This document shows, piece by piece, positions 25,010-33,183 of a stretch of 64,000 nucleotides of DNA. Position numbers and translations under genes: made by a program. Numbering within the stretch: the stretch's first letter is position 1; every line of letters starts with the position of its first letter. The stretch is taken from positions 1,302,001 through 1,366,000 of the forward strand of contig NZ_CALPBZ010000001.1 of assembly GCF_943181415.1 (NCBI RefSeq). Reading direction: 5' to 3'. Source of the stretch: Microbacterium sp. Marseille-Q6648 (GTDB lineage Bacteria > Actinomycetota > Actinomycetes > Actinomycetales > Microbacteriaceae). Under the pieces are notes generated by a model. That model made no database searches. It was not told the DNA's origin and saw only the letters and a program-made list of their open reading frames with translations.

Positions 25010-26284
25010 ATGGATGATGCTCGGCGCACGGTCGAGGCCGTCTGGCGCATCGAGGGCCTTCGGATCGTGGCATCCGTGGCCAGGATGACCGGCGACCTCG
25101 GCCTGGCCGAGGATGTCGCACAGGACGCGGTCCTCGAAGCGCTCGGGTCATGGCCGGATGCCGGCATCCCCGACAACCCCGGAGCGTGGCTGACGTCGGT
25201 GGCCAAACGTCGCGCCATCGACGCGTGGCGACGCCGCGAGCGACGGGATGAGCGCTACGCGGCGATCGCGCACACTCTGGACGAGGCTGCGGACGACGAG
25301 TGGGAGCTCATCGACGACGATGTCCTGCGCCTGGTCTTCACCGCGTGCCATCCGGCGCTCTCCCGCGAATCCCAGGTGGCGCTCACGCTGCGCGTGGTGG
25401 CCGGGCTCTCGACCGACGAGATCGCACGGATGCTGCTCACCGGTGTGCCGACGGTGCAGGCCCGCATCACACGAGCCAAGAAGACGCTCGCCGCCGCCCG
25501 GGTGCCGTACGAGCCCCCCGACCCGGCGGAGTGGCGGGCGCGTCTGGGGGCGGTGCTCGGCGTGGTCTACCTCGTCTTCACCGAGGGGTACGCCGCCACA
25601 GGCGGCACCCGCTGGGTGCGACCGGATCTGGCCGACGAGGCGCTGCGACTCGGTCGTATCGTGGTCGGACTGCTTCCGCACGAGCCCGAAGCGCTCGCGC
25701 TCGTGTCGCTCATGGAGTTCCAGCGTTCCCGGTTCGCCGCCCGCGAGACGCCCGACGGCGAACCGGTGCTGCTGGCCGATCAGGATCGCCGCCGCTGGGA
25801 CCACGGCCAGATCGCACGAGCGGGGCGGATGCTGGCACGGTCGGACGCCGCCGCGGCGGCGCGGGGCACGGGCCGCGGCGCCTATGCGCTGCAGGCGGCC
25901 ATCGCGCAGTGCCACGCGGTCGCGGCGAGCGTCGACGAGACCGACTGGGCGCGCATCGCGCTGCTGTACGACGTGCTGTCGCGCGTGGCGCCGGGTCCTG
26001 TGGTCGAGCTCAATCGGGCGGTCGCGGTGTCGATGTCGCAGGGTCCCGAACATGCGCTGCCGATCCTCGACCGCTTGGAAGAGGCGGGGGCGCTGCGAGG
26101 ATCGCACCTGCTGCCGAGCGTTCGCGGCGAGCTCCTCGCACGACTGGGCCGGGTGGACGAAGCGCGCTCGGAACTGCGCACGGCGGCGGCGTTGACGGGC
26201 AACTCCTCGCAGCGGGACGTCCTGCTCCGCAAAGCGGATCGTCTGGTGAACACCGGCCCGACCGCGGCGAACCCGAGCCCCTGA
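25010..26284 (+). CDS. ECF42-type RNA polymerase sigma factor
   Basis: A 424-residue extracytoplasmic-function sigma factor with a long C-terminal extension. Region 2 is near residues 10-80 (DLGLAEDVAQDAVLEALGSW, AWLTSVAKRRAIDAWRRRER) and region 4 near 110-165 (LTLRVVAGLSTDEIARMLLT, then VQARITRAKKTLAAARVP). From about residue 170 the protein carries the TPR-like extension that defines ECF42 (VYLVFTEGYAATGG, FEFQRSR-like blocks). No anti-sigma gene is adjacent; these factors are thought to be controlled through the extension. ATG 25010 is eight bases from GAGAGG; GTG 25004 is too close to that site. Confidence 0.92.
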   Translation: MDDARRTVEAVWRIEGLRIVASVARMTGDLGLAEDVAQDAVLEALGSWPDAGIPDNPGAWLTSVAKRRAIDAWRRRERRDERYAAIAHTLDEAADDEWELIDDDVLRLVFTACHPALSRESQVALTLRVVAGLSTDEIARMLLTGVPTVQARITRAKKTLAAARVPYEPPDPAEWRARLGAVLGVVYLVFTEGYAATGGTRWVRPDLADEALRLGRIVVGLLPHEPEALALVSLMEFQRSRFAARETPDGEPVLLADQDRRRWDHGQIARAGRMLARSDAAAAARGTGRGAYALQAAIAQCHAVAASVDETDWARIALLYDVLSRVAPGPVVELNRAVAVSMSQGPEHALPILDRLEEAGALRGSHLLPSVRGELLARLGRVDEARSELRTAAALTGNSSQRDVLLRKADRLVNTGPTAANPSP

Positions 26285-26394
26285 CCGGGACTTTTTCGCA
26301 CCGCCGCTCACACCGATCATCCAGGTTTCGCACACGAACCGTCCAGACACGGTGGGCAGACTCGGGGACTTGTGTTCGCGGAAGCGGACGCCTT

Positions 26395-26411
26395 GCGCCT
26401 ACCCGAGGCGC
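26395..26411 (+). promoter_or_regulatory. Hairpin in the leader of the transglycosylase gene
   Basis: GCGCCT-ACCCG-AGGCGC is a perfect six-base stem in the 155-base gap between the sigma-factor and transglycosylase genes, 29 bases before ATG 26440. The same gap has a T-run just after the sigma gene (26290-26294). In many actinobacteria genes of this kind carry c-di-AMP (ydaO) riboswitches, but its conserved sequences were not found here. The role of the hairpin is open. Confidence 0.3.
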
Positions 26412-26439
26412 GGAATGTCTATACGGAACCCGGTTTTAC

Positions 26440-27474
26440 ATGCGCTCCACCACGTCTTCTGTGCCCGCCCGTCGCGCTCGTCGCCTTGCAGACCGCCGCA
26501 ATCGCAGGCGTCCCGCGGTGATCGCCGGAGGCCTCACCCTCGGTCTCGTCGCCGCCGTCGGGGTGAGCCTCGCCCCCGCCTCGCTGGCCGAGGCTTCCGA
26601 CACCCAGCCCCGCTTCGCACTCGCGTCGTTCACGGTCTCCGACAACCCGGCGCCGATCGTCACGGCCACCGGCACGGACGAGATCTCGGTGGACGTGCGC
26701 AGCGCTCTGGCCGATGCGGAGGCCGCCGTCGCGGCATCCGTGAAGATCTCCGCCGTCATCGAGAAGTCCGGTCTGGACGTCGGCGACGTAGAGACCACGG
26801 TCGACACCAGCGATCTCGAGGCCGCCGCTGAGCGCCTCGAGGCCGCGCGCACCATGCCCGCCCCCCTCGTGCCGAGCCTGACCGAGAGGGTCACCGAGGA
26901 GACCGCAGCGGTCGACGGGAAGGTCGACGGACTGCAGGAGCGCTTCGAGGACGCCAAGGAGCGCAAGGCGAAGCAGGAGGCCAAGGCCAAGGCCAAGCGC
27001 GCAGCAGCCGCCAAGGCCGCGGCCGAGAAGAAGGCCGCCGAAGAGGCAGCTGCCGCCGAGGCCGCCGCCGCGGAAGCCGCCGAGGCTCAGTCCGCCGAGC
27101 AGTCCTCCGCTTCCACCCCTGCTGCTCCCGCGGCTCCCGCCGCGCCGGCATCGACCGGCGGCGGCGCCAGCCCCGCCGAGGCTCAGGCCATCGCTCAGGG
27201 CATGCTCGGAAACTACGGCTGGGGCGGCGACCAGTTCTCGTGCCTGGTGTCGCTGTGGAACAAGGAGTCGGGCTGGAACTACCAGGCCATGAACCCGTCC
27301 AGCGGCGCGTACGGCATCCCGCAGGCGCTTCCGGGCAGCAAGATGTCCACCGCCGGCGCCGACTGGCAGACCAACGCCGCGACGCAGATCGCGTGGGGGC
27401 TCGGCTACATCGACGGCCGCTACGGATCGCCGTGCGCCGCGTGGTCGCACTCGCAGGCGGTCAACTGGTACTGA
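26440..27474 (+). CDS. Secreted lytic transglycosylase-domain protein
   Basis: A 344-residue exported cell-wall enzyme. An Arg-rich N-terminus and hydrophobic segment (AVIAGGLTLGLVAAVGVSLA, residues 26-45) form a signal peptide, probably cut near ASLAEA. Residues about 100-220 are a Glu/Lys/Ala coiled coil (KAKAKRAAAAKAAAEKKAAE). A Pro/Ala linker leads to a C-terminal SLT-like domain with catalytic Glu276 in LWNKESGWN and the substrate-groove block SSGAYGIPQALPGSK. It likely cleaves peptidoglycan at daughter-cell separation, as in aggregation-promoting-factor-like or Rpf-like proteins. No clear Shine-Dalgarno is seen. Confidence 0.88.
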   Translation: MRSTTSSVPARRARRLADRRNRRRPAVIAGGLTLGLVAAVGVSLAPASLAEASDTQPRFALASFTVSDNPAPIVTATGTDEISVDVRSALADAEAAVAASVKISAVIEKSGLDVGDVETTVDTSDLEAAAERLEAARTMPAPLVPSLTERVTEETAAVDGKVDGLQERFEDAKERKAKQEAKAKAKRAAAAKAAAEKKAAEEAAAAEAAAAEAAEAQSAEQSSASTPAAPAAPAAPASTGGGASPAEAQAIAQGMLGNYGWGGDQFSCLVSLWNKESGWNYQAMNPSSGAYGIPQALPGSKMSTAGADWQTNAATQIAWGLGYIDGRYGSPCAAWSHSQAVNWY

Positions 27475-27490
27475 CCCGCAGCACACGACA

Positions 27491-27534
27491 CGAGAGGTCG
27501 GGCTCCGTCACACGGTGACGAGCCCGACCTCTCG
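27491..27534. terminator. Long bidirectional terminator hairpin
   Basis: Positions 27491-27511 and 27515-27534 pair over twenty base pairs with one bulged C (27505) and a three-base loop. The hairpin lies directly after the transglycosylase gene, and the stop codon of the convergent yfcE gene (27508-27510) falls inside its left arm. Confidence 0.85.
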
Positions 27535-27999
27535 CACGTCTGCGTCCTCCACCCGCACCGTCATCATCGTGCGGTGGGGCTGGCGCCTGCGATCCGTCGG
27601 CGACCCCGGGTTGAGCAGTCGCATCCCTCGCGGGGTCGTGGTGTCCCACGGGATGTGACTGTGGCCGAAGACGAGCACGTCGGTGTCGGGGAACGCCTCG
27701 TCCATGCGCGTCTCGCGCCGACGGGCATCGCCGGTCTCGTGCACGACGGCGAACCGCACTCCGTCGATGACCCGATACGCGACCTCGGGCAGACGCGCAC
27801 GCAGGTCGTCGGGGTCGTTGTTGCCCCACACTCCCATGACCTCGCCGTGTCGCTGCAGGTCATCGAGGACGGATGCCGCCACCCAATCGCCGGCGTGGAT
27901 GATGAGGTCCGCGGCATCCGCCGCTCGTCGCACCGGGTCGGGGAGCGTACGCGCGCGGCCGGGGATGTGCGTGTCCGAGATGAGGAGCAGTCGCGTCAT
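27508..27999 (-). CDS. YfcE/MJ0936-type metallophosphoesterase
   Basis: A 163-residue calcineurin-like phosphodiesterase. Metal ligands are visible in SDTHIPGR (near residue 9), IIHAGDWV (near 35), GVWGNNDPDD (near 58), VVHETGD (near 88) and VFGHSHIP (near 112). These proteins cleave phosphodiester bonds with Mn2+; physiological substrates are mostly unknown. The ATG at 27999 was chosen because the metal site begins eight residues later. The ribosome binding site is weak (GGGCGG). It converges with the transglycosylase gene and shares a terminator with it. Upstream lies a 13-bp tandem repeat. Confidence 0.88.
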   Translation of the reverse strand: MTRLLLISDTHIPGRARTLPDPVRRAADAADLIIHAGDWVAASVLDDLQRHGEVMGVWGNNDPDDLRARLPEVAYRVIDGVRFAVVHETGDARRRETRMDEAFPDTDVLVFGHSHIPWDTTTPRGMRLLNPGSPTDRRRQPHRTMMTVRVEDADVREVGLVTV

Positions 28000-28034
28000 C
28001 CGCCCATCATCCCTCGCAGCCGCCATGGGGGCTC

Positions 28035-28126
28035 CGCACAGCCGGCGAGCACCGTCGGCCAGCACAGCCGGCGAGCACCGTCGGCCAGCACCGCTGGCGA
28101 GCACCCGCCGGCTAGCACCCACCGGG
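28035..28126 (+). repeat. 13-bp tandem repeat array, about seven units
   Basis: Seven contiguous 13-base units resembling AGCACCGCCGGCG run from 28035 to 28126. Units 1/3 and 2/4 are near or exactly identical, giving a 26-base higher-order period; units 5-7 are more diverged. The array lies between the divergent yfcE and F420-type oxidoreductase genes, so it is in a promoter region. Copy-number change is likely by slippage. Confidence 0.85.
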
Positions 28127-28216
28127 ACCGGCCGCAATCCCCCGCCCGGGCCTCCGCACCTCGCCTAACGTCTCGTGCAGGCGCTCACCGGCGCCGACGA
28201 CGACTGGAGGCGCGGC

Positions 28217-29182
28217 ATGACCCGTTTCGGCTACACCCTGATGTCCGAGCAGAGCGGCCCCCGCGAGCTGGTGCGCTACGCGCAGGCGGCGGAGGACGTC
28301 GGCTTCGACTTCGAGGTGCAGAGCGACCACTACTCGCCGTGGCTGGTCGACCAGGGTCACTCCCCGTACGCATGGACGGTGCTCGGCGCCGTCGCCCAGG
28401 CCACGTCGAGCGTCGAGCTGATGACCTATGTCACCTGCCCCACCATGCGGTACCACCCGGCGGTGGTCGCGCAGAAGGCGGCGACGCTGCAGATCCTCAG
28501 CGAGGGCAGGTTCCTGCTCGGTCTCGGCTCGGGAGAGAGCCTGAACGAGCACGTGGTCGGACGCGGCTGGCCGCACGTCACGACCCGCCAGGAGATGCTG
28601 GCCGAGGCGATCGACATCATCCGCGACCTCCACACCGGCGAACTGGTGACCTTCAAGGGCCAGCACTTCCACGTCGACTCCGCACGCATCTGGGACACGC
28701 CGGACACCCCGGTCGAGATCGGCGTCGCCGTCTCGGGTGAGGAGTCGATCGCGATGTTCGCCCCGCTCGGCGACCACCTCATCGCGGTGCAGCCCGATGC
28801 CGAGCTCGTGCAGCAGTGGGATTCGGCGCACGACGCCGGCTCGCGCAAGATCGGTCAGATCCCGATCTCATGGGACCCCGACAAGGATGCCGCGATCGAA
28901 CGCGCCCACGAGCAGTTCCGGTGGTTCGGGGGCGGGTGGGCCGTGAACGCGGACCTTCCCACGCCCGCCGGGTTCGAGGCGGCGAGCCAGTTCGTCCGCC
29001 CCGAGGACGTCGCCCAGTCGATCGCGTGCGGCCCCGATCTCGACGAGATCGCCGAGAGCGTGCGTCCGTACATCGAGGCCGGGTTCACCGATGTCGCGAT
29101 CGTGCAGGTCGGTGACGAGCTGCAGGACCGGTTCCTCGCCGAAGCCGCCGGTCCCCTGCTGGAGAAGCTGCGGAAGCTGTGA
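28217..29182 (+). CDS. F420-dependent LLM oxidoreductase (TIGR03557-like)
   Basis: A 321-residue TIM-barrel reductase of the F420-dependent glucose-6-phosphate dehydrogenase-like group. The start MTRFGYTLMSEQSGP and the FEVQSDHYSPW block (near residue 35) are characteristic, as are LSEGRFLLGLGSGESLNEHV (about 95-115) and the Gly-rich cofactor region. The substrate is not predictable; in mycobacteria such proteins act on sugars, quinones or drugs. A GGAGG site is six bases before the ATG. It lies behind the 13-bp tandem array and converges with a sulfide:quinone reductase gene. Dependence on F420 rather than FMN is inferred from the family. Confidence 0.88.
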   Translation: MTRFGYTLMSEQSGPRELVRYAQAAEDVGFDFEVQSDHYSPWLVDQGHSPYAWTVLGAVAQATSSVELMTYVTCPTMRYHPAVVAQKAATLQILSEGRFLLGLGSGESLNEHVVGRGWPHVTTRQEMLAEAIDIIRDLHTGELVTFKGQHFHVDSARIWDTPDTPVEIGVAVSGEESIAMFAPLGDHLIAVQPDAELVQQWDSAHDAGSRKIGQIPISWDPDKDAAIERAHEQFRWFGGGWAVNADLPTPAGFEAASQFVRPEDVAQSIACGPDLDEIAESVRPYIEAGFTDVAIVQVGDELQDRFLAEAAGPLLEKLRKL

Positions 29183-29206
29183 CCCCGCCCGACGCGGTGC
29201 GCGCGC

Positions 29207-29221
29207 CGGGTCTCAGACCCG
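29207..29221. terminator. Short hairpin with a stop codon as its loop
   Basis: CGGGTC (29207-29212) and GACCCG (29216-29221) pair perfectly around TCA, which is the TGA stop of the minus-strand reductase gene. The hairpin lies between two convergent genes. The stem is short, so termination strength is uncertain. Confidence 0.45.
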
Positions 29222-30415
29222 ACCGGTGAGGATCAGGTTCCAGTAGACCCACGGCAGCACGTACCGGTCGGCGATCCACGAGAGCCGGTTCTCGCGATAC
29301 ATCGTCGGCAGGAACGGGATCGTCGGCTTCAGCGCGCCGGTGTCGTCGAACTCGGCCCACACCACGCTCGAGCGCGAGACGGTGAACGGGCAGACCGCAT
29401 ACCCGTCGTAGCGGTGCGCGGGCTCGTGGCCGCGCAGGACCGCGGCCACATTCTTCGCCAGCACGAAGGTCTGCTTGCGCAGCGCGCCCCCGCATTTGGA
29501 GTTCCGCGTCGCCGCGGCATCCCCGAGTCCCCACACATTCGGGTAGCGGGGGTGCCGCAGGGTCTCGGGGTCCACCTCGACGAAGCCGCCCCCATCGCCC
29601 TCGTGCGGCAGCGTCGACGTCTTGAGCCAGTCGGGGGCCGACTGCGGGGGAACCGCATTGAGCACGTCGTACGACAGCCGTTCGTCCCCGCCTGGCCCCG
29701 AGATGACGACGGCGCCGGCTGCGGCATCCACGTTGATCACTTCGCTGCCGGTGCGCAGTTCGATGCCGTACGCGTCGATGCTGCGCTCCAGCTCCCGGTC
29801 GATGGCGGGGATGCCGAAGACCGTGTCCGTGGGAACCACCATGACGACGCGGATGTCATCGAGGACCCCGGTCGCTCTCCAGTAGTCGCATGCCTGGTAC
29901 ATCGGCTTCTGCGCGGCTCCCGCGCAGGATGCCGGCCCGGCGGGCTCGGTGAAGACGACCGTCCCGCTCGTGAGGTCGCGCAGCAGCAGCGACGCCTTGG
30001 CCGCGAGGGCGTGCTCGTAGTGCGAGGCGACCGTGGGCGAGTCGAGCCCCTCGACCAGACCGGGGATGCGGGACCAGTCGTTCTGGAGGCCGGGGCTCAC
30101 GATCACGTGGTCGTACGTGACGCGCGAGCCGTCGTCCAGACTCACCGCGTTGTCATCGGGGTGGATGCCGGTCACGGCGGCCCGGATCCAGTGCACGCCT
30201 CGCGGGATGACCGCCTGCTGCGGGCGGACGGTGATGCTCGCGCGGGCGGTTCCGCCCGCGACGTGCGAGAACAGCGGCTGGTAGTAGTGGTGCTCCCGCG
30301 GCTCGACGAGCGCGATGTCGGTGACGCCGGCGCGGCGCAGGCGGGCGGCCACCGAGACGCCGCCGTTCCCGCCCCCGATGACGAGGACGCGGTGATGGGT
30401 CGCTGAGTCGGACAT
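29213..30415 (-). CDS. sqr: Sulfide:quinone oxidoreductase, type II-like
   Basis: A 400-residue FAD flavoprotein that oxidises sulfide and passes electrons to quinone. The FAD motif VLVIGGGNGGVSVAARLRRA opens the protein. Redox cysteines are Cys164 in PASCAGAAQKPMYQACDYW and Cys342 in GYAVCPF, matching the two active-site cysteines of mitochondrial SQOR (in KCAGAPQ and TSCP contexts). The RYPNVWGLGDAAATRNSK block (about 290) binds the flavin. The C-terminal WVYWNLILTG helix suits membrane association. TACGGT lies six bases before the ATG and no Shine-Dalgarno is seen, so the mRNA may be leaderless. No persulfide dioxygenase or rhodanese gene is nearby. Confidence 0.88.
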   Translation of the reverse strand: MSDSATHHRVLVIGGGNGGVSVAARLRRAGVTDIALVEPREHHYYQPLFSHVAGGTARASITVRPQQAVIPRGVHWIRAAVTGIHPDDNAVSLDDGSRVTYDHVIVSPGLQNDWSRIPGLVEGLDSPTVASHYEHALAAKASLLLRDLTSGTVVFTEPAGPASCAGAAQKPMYQACDYWRATGVLDDIRVVMVVPTDTVFGIPAIDRELERSIDAYGIELRTGSEVINVDAAAGAVVISGPGGDERLSYDVLNAVPPQSAPDWLKTSTLPHEGDGGGFVEVDPETLRHPRYPNVWGLGDAAATRNSKCGGALRKQTFVLAKNVAAVLRGHEPAHRYDGYAVCPFTVSRSSVVWAEFDDTGALKPTIPFLPTMYRENRLSWIADRYVLPWVYWNLILTGRV

Positions 30416-30477
30416 AGCGCTACCGTACGTCCGGCGCCGCCGTGCATCGCAGGGGTTGCGGCGCGCGCGGGGGCGGG

Positions 30478-30822
30478 CTACGCGACGCGGAGGACCTTCT
30501 CCATCGGCCGGCCCTTCGCCAACTCGTCCACGAGCTTGTCGAGGTAGCGGATCTTCTGCATCAGCGGGTCCTCGATGTCCTGCACCCGCACACCGCAGAC
30601 GACTCCGGTGATGAGTTCGGCTTTCGGGTTCAGGCGGGCGTCGGCGAAGAAATCCTCGAACGTGGTGTGCTCATCGAGGTGCCGCGCGAGGGCCTGGTCG
30701 TCGAAGCCGGTGAGCCATTCGATGACGCGGTCGACCTCGTCCTTGGTCCGGCCCTTCCGCTCCGCTTTCGCGACGTACAGCGGATAGACCGAGGCGAAGC
30801 TCTGCGAGAAGATCCGGTGCAC
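30478..30822 (-). CDS. DUF2200 family protein
   Basis: A 114-residue protein of the DUF2200 family. The start [20 protein letters not shown] and the [17 protein letters not shown] segment are diagnostic. The role of the family is not known. The start is GTG 30822, matching the N-terminal ends of homologues. It lies 21 bases after a NUDIX hydrolase gene, so co-transcription is likely. There is no signal peptide or membrane segment. The family is scattered in bacteria and tends to travel horizontally, but codon use here is like that of the neighbours. Confidence 0.88.
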   Translation of the reverse strand: MHRIFSQSFASVYPLYVAKAERKGRTKDEVDRVIEWLTGFDDQALARHLDEHTTFEDFFADARLNPKAELITGVVCGVRVQDIEDPLMQKIRYLDKLVDELAKGRPMEKVLRVA

Positions 30823-30843
30823 GAGCGCAAGCGTACTCCGCCG

Positions 30844-31611
30844 TCAGTCGGTCGACGAGCCCGCCGACGAGCTCAGCTCGGACTCGTCGAAGCCAGGACC
30901 GGTGAGGGGCAGCTCCCGCTCCTGGTCCCACGGCTCGGTCCACCCCAGCCGGTCGAACAGTCCGTTCAGCAGCATCCCGGTGAAGCCCCACACGAGGTGC
31001 GCGCCGTGACCATCGTGGCGCGGCACGAGGAATCCGGGCCCGCGCCATTCCCGCCCGTCTCGGCGGATCACCGTGACGCCCCGGCGCGCGGGATCGAGCA
31101 GGTCGGCCACGGGCGCGCGGAAGACCGCGGACGACTCGGCTTCGTCGACGACCCCGACGGGCGAGGGATGCCGCCACCACGCCAGCACCGGAGTGACGAG
31201 ATGCCGGGAGTAGGCCAGCGGGACGGGCTCGACGGCGCCGAGCACGTCGACGCCCGCGGGATCGAGACCCGTCTCCTCCTGGGCTTCGCGGAGGGCTGCC
31301 GCCACGGGGCTCTCGTCGCCGTCGACACGGCCACCGGGGAAGGCGACCTGTCCGGGGTGCGAGCGCAGCGTCGTCGCGCGCGCCAGCAGCAGCACATCGA
31401 GGTCGCGCGACACCGACCTCTCGTGCGCATGGTGGCTGCTGGGCAGCGCGTCGAGGACCCCGAACAGGATCAGCACCGCCGCCGGGCGCGGATCGAGGGC
31501 GGGCGGCAGGTCGGGTGCCCCGATACCGCGTCGGTCGTCACCGCGGGCTGCGGCCCGGGCCAGCGACTGCAGCTGTTCGCGCGCGGGGGACGGCGGCGGC
31601 TCAGCGGGCAT
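30844..31611 (-). CDS. NUDIX hydrolase, CoA pyrophosphatase type
   Basis: A 255-residue enzyme that cleaves CoA or its thioesters into 3',5'-ADP and phosphopantetheine. The CoA-specific motif precedes the Nudix box: LRSHPGQVAFPGGRVDGDES (near residue 82) continues into AALREAQEETGLDP, giving G-x5-E-x7-REUxEExGU. The C-terminal tail (ELSSSAGSSTD) is extra and Ser-rich. It starts 10 bases after the TctA gene end and runs in the same direction, so it may be at the end of the tricarboxylate transporter operon. A CoA-recycling role next to an organic acid importer is plausible. Confidence 0.9.
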   Translation of the reverse strand: MPAEPPPSPAREQLQSLARAAARGDDRRGIGAPDLPPALDPRPAAVLILFGVLDALPSSHHAHERSVSRDLDVLLLARATTLRSHPGQVAFPGGRVDGDESPVAAALREAQEETGLDPAGVDVLGAVEPVPLAYSRHLVTPVLAWWRHPSPVGVVDEAESSAVFRAPVADLLDPARRGVTVIRRDGREWRGPGFLVPRHDGHGAHLVWGFTGMLLNGLFDRLGWTEPWDQERELPLTGPGFDESELSSSAGSSTD

Positions 31612-31620
31612 CGCCCCAGG

Positions 31621-33183
31621 TTACGCCCGCCCGGCGCCGACCCGCTCCGCGTCGTCCGCGACCGTCGCCGCCCGCGCGCGGGACCGCGCCGCGTGCCGGG
31701 AATGCTGGATCACGCTGACAGCGACGACCACCGCCAGCAGCGCGTAGAGCACGATCGTGATCGGCGAGGACACCAGCACGGCGGCGTCGCCCTCCGACAC
31801 CGCGAGCGCACGCCGCAACTGGGTCTCGGCGAGCGGCCCGAGGATCGCGGCGATGAGGACCGGCGCGAGCGGGATCGAGAAGTGACGCATCGCGAACCCG
31901 ATGACCCCGATCGCGAGCGCCATCCACAGGTCCACGACCCGTGAGGCGATCGCGTACAGCCCGAGCATCGCCACGACGGTGATGCCGGCGTACAGGTAGT
32001 GGCGCGGGATGAGCAGGAGCTTGGCCCACACGGCGGCGAAGGGCAGGTTGATGATCAGCAGGATGATGAGGCCGAGGAACAGGCTCGCCAGCAGCGGCCA
32101 GACCAGGTCGCCGCTGCGCTCGAACAGAAGCGGGCCGGGCTGCATGCCGTACTGCTGGAACGCCGCGATCATCATGGCGGCGGTCGCCGATGTGGGAAGC
32201 CCGAGTCCGAGCAGGGCGCCCATAGCCGAACCGGCGGTGGCGTTGCCGGCGGCCTCGGGCGCGGCCACCCCCTGCAACGCGCCGCGGGTTCCGAAGTCGG
32301 GGTCCTTGCGGCGGCGGGCGAGACGCTTCTCGGTGCCGTAGGCGAGGAACGTCGGCACTTCGGAGCCGCCGACCGGGATCGCCCCGAACGGCACGCCGAA
32401 CGCGGTTCCGCGCAGGAAAGCCGGCAGCGCCATCCGCCACTCGGCCCATGTGAGCAGCGGCGATCCGTGCGGAGCGACCAGCGTGCCGGGACCACCGCCG
32501 CGACGGATGTGCGAGGCGACGTGGATGACCTCGCCGAGGGCGAGGAGGCCGACGGTGACGACGATGATCGAGATCCCGTCGAAGAGCACCGGACTGTCGA
32601 GGGTGAAGCGCTCGGTGCCGCTCATGCCGTCGATCCCCACGAGGGCCAGCGCGAAGCCGAGTCCGAGTGCGACGAGCCCGCGGACGATCGAGTCGGCGAC
32701 GACCGCCGAGATGGCCACGAAGGCGAACACCGCGAGGGCGAAGTACTCCGCCGGGCCGAATATGGTCGCGAGCCTGACGATGTAGGGCGAGAAGAACACC
32801 ACGAGCACGCACGCGATGGTGCCGCCGATGAAGGCGCCGATCGCGGATGTGCCGAGCGCCTTGGCGGCTCGTCCGCTCTTGGCCATGCGATGACCCTCGA
32901 ACGTGGTGGCGATCGCGGAAGAGTTGCCCGGCGTGTTGAGCAGGATGCCGGAGGTGGAGTCGCCGAACAGGCCGCCGAAGTAGATGCTGGCGAACATGAT
33001 GAAGGCGCCGGTCGGGTCGAGGCTGAAGGTCACCGGCAGCAGCAGCGCCACGGCCATGGCCGATCCGAGCCCGGGGAGGACGCCGACGGCGGTGCCGAGC
33101 ACGGCGCCGATGACGAGGAAGAGCAGGTTCTGCGGAGTGAAGGCGACCGTGAAGCCCTCGAGCAGGTGCGTGAGCTGATCCAT
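31621..33183 (-). CDS. tctA: Tripartite tricarboxylate transporter, TctA large membrane subunit
   Basis: A 520-residue membrane protein with about twelve hydrophobic segments. Signature blocks are LGTAVGVLPGLGSAMAVALL (near residue 25), IYFGGLFGDSTSGILLNTPG (near 70) and the duplicated GLGLPTSATAAMMIAAFQ (near 340), typical of the TctA family. It forms the substrate channel for citrate, tartrate or similar acids, together with TctB and the TctC receptor. An exact GGGAG site precedes the ATG at 33183, which overlaps the tctB stop by one base (TGATG). Operon order is tctC-tctB-tctA. Confidence 0.95.
   Translation of the reverse strand: MDQLTHLLEGFTVAFTPQNLLFLVIGAVLGTAVGVLPGLGSAMAVALLLPVTFSLDPTGAFIMFASIYFGGLFGDSTSGILLNTPGNSSAIATTFEGHRMAKSGRAAKALGTSAIGAFIGGTIACVLVVFFSPYIVRLATIFGPAEYFALAVFAFVAISAVVADSIVRGLVALGLGFALALVGIDGMSGTERFTLDSPVLFDGISIIVVTVGLLALGEVIHVASHIRRGGGPGTLVAPHGSPLLTWAEWRMALPAFLRGTAFGVPFGAIPVGGSEVPTFLAYGTEKRLARRRKDPDFGTRGALQGVAAPEAAGNATAGSAMGALLGLGLPTSATAAMMIAAFQQYGMQPGPLLFERSGDLVWPLLASLFLGLIILLIINLPFAAVWAKLLLIPRHYLYAGITVVAMLGLYAIASRVVDLWMALAIGVIGFAMRHFSIPLAPVLIAAILGPLAETQLRRALAVSEGDAAVLVSSPITIVLYALLAVVVAVSVIQHSRHAARSRARAATVADDAERVGAGRA

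Noticed and set aside
26285-26439. ydaO c-di-AMP riboswitch before the transglycosylase
   Set aside because: The GGGGACCC-like and GGGGTGAA-like conserved blocks are absent.
28035-28126. CRISPR array
   Set aside because: Units are 13 bp and contiguous with no spacers, and there are no cas genes.
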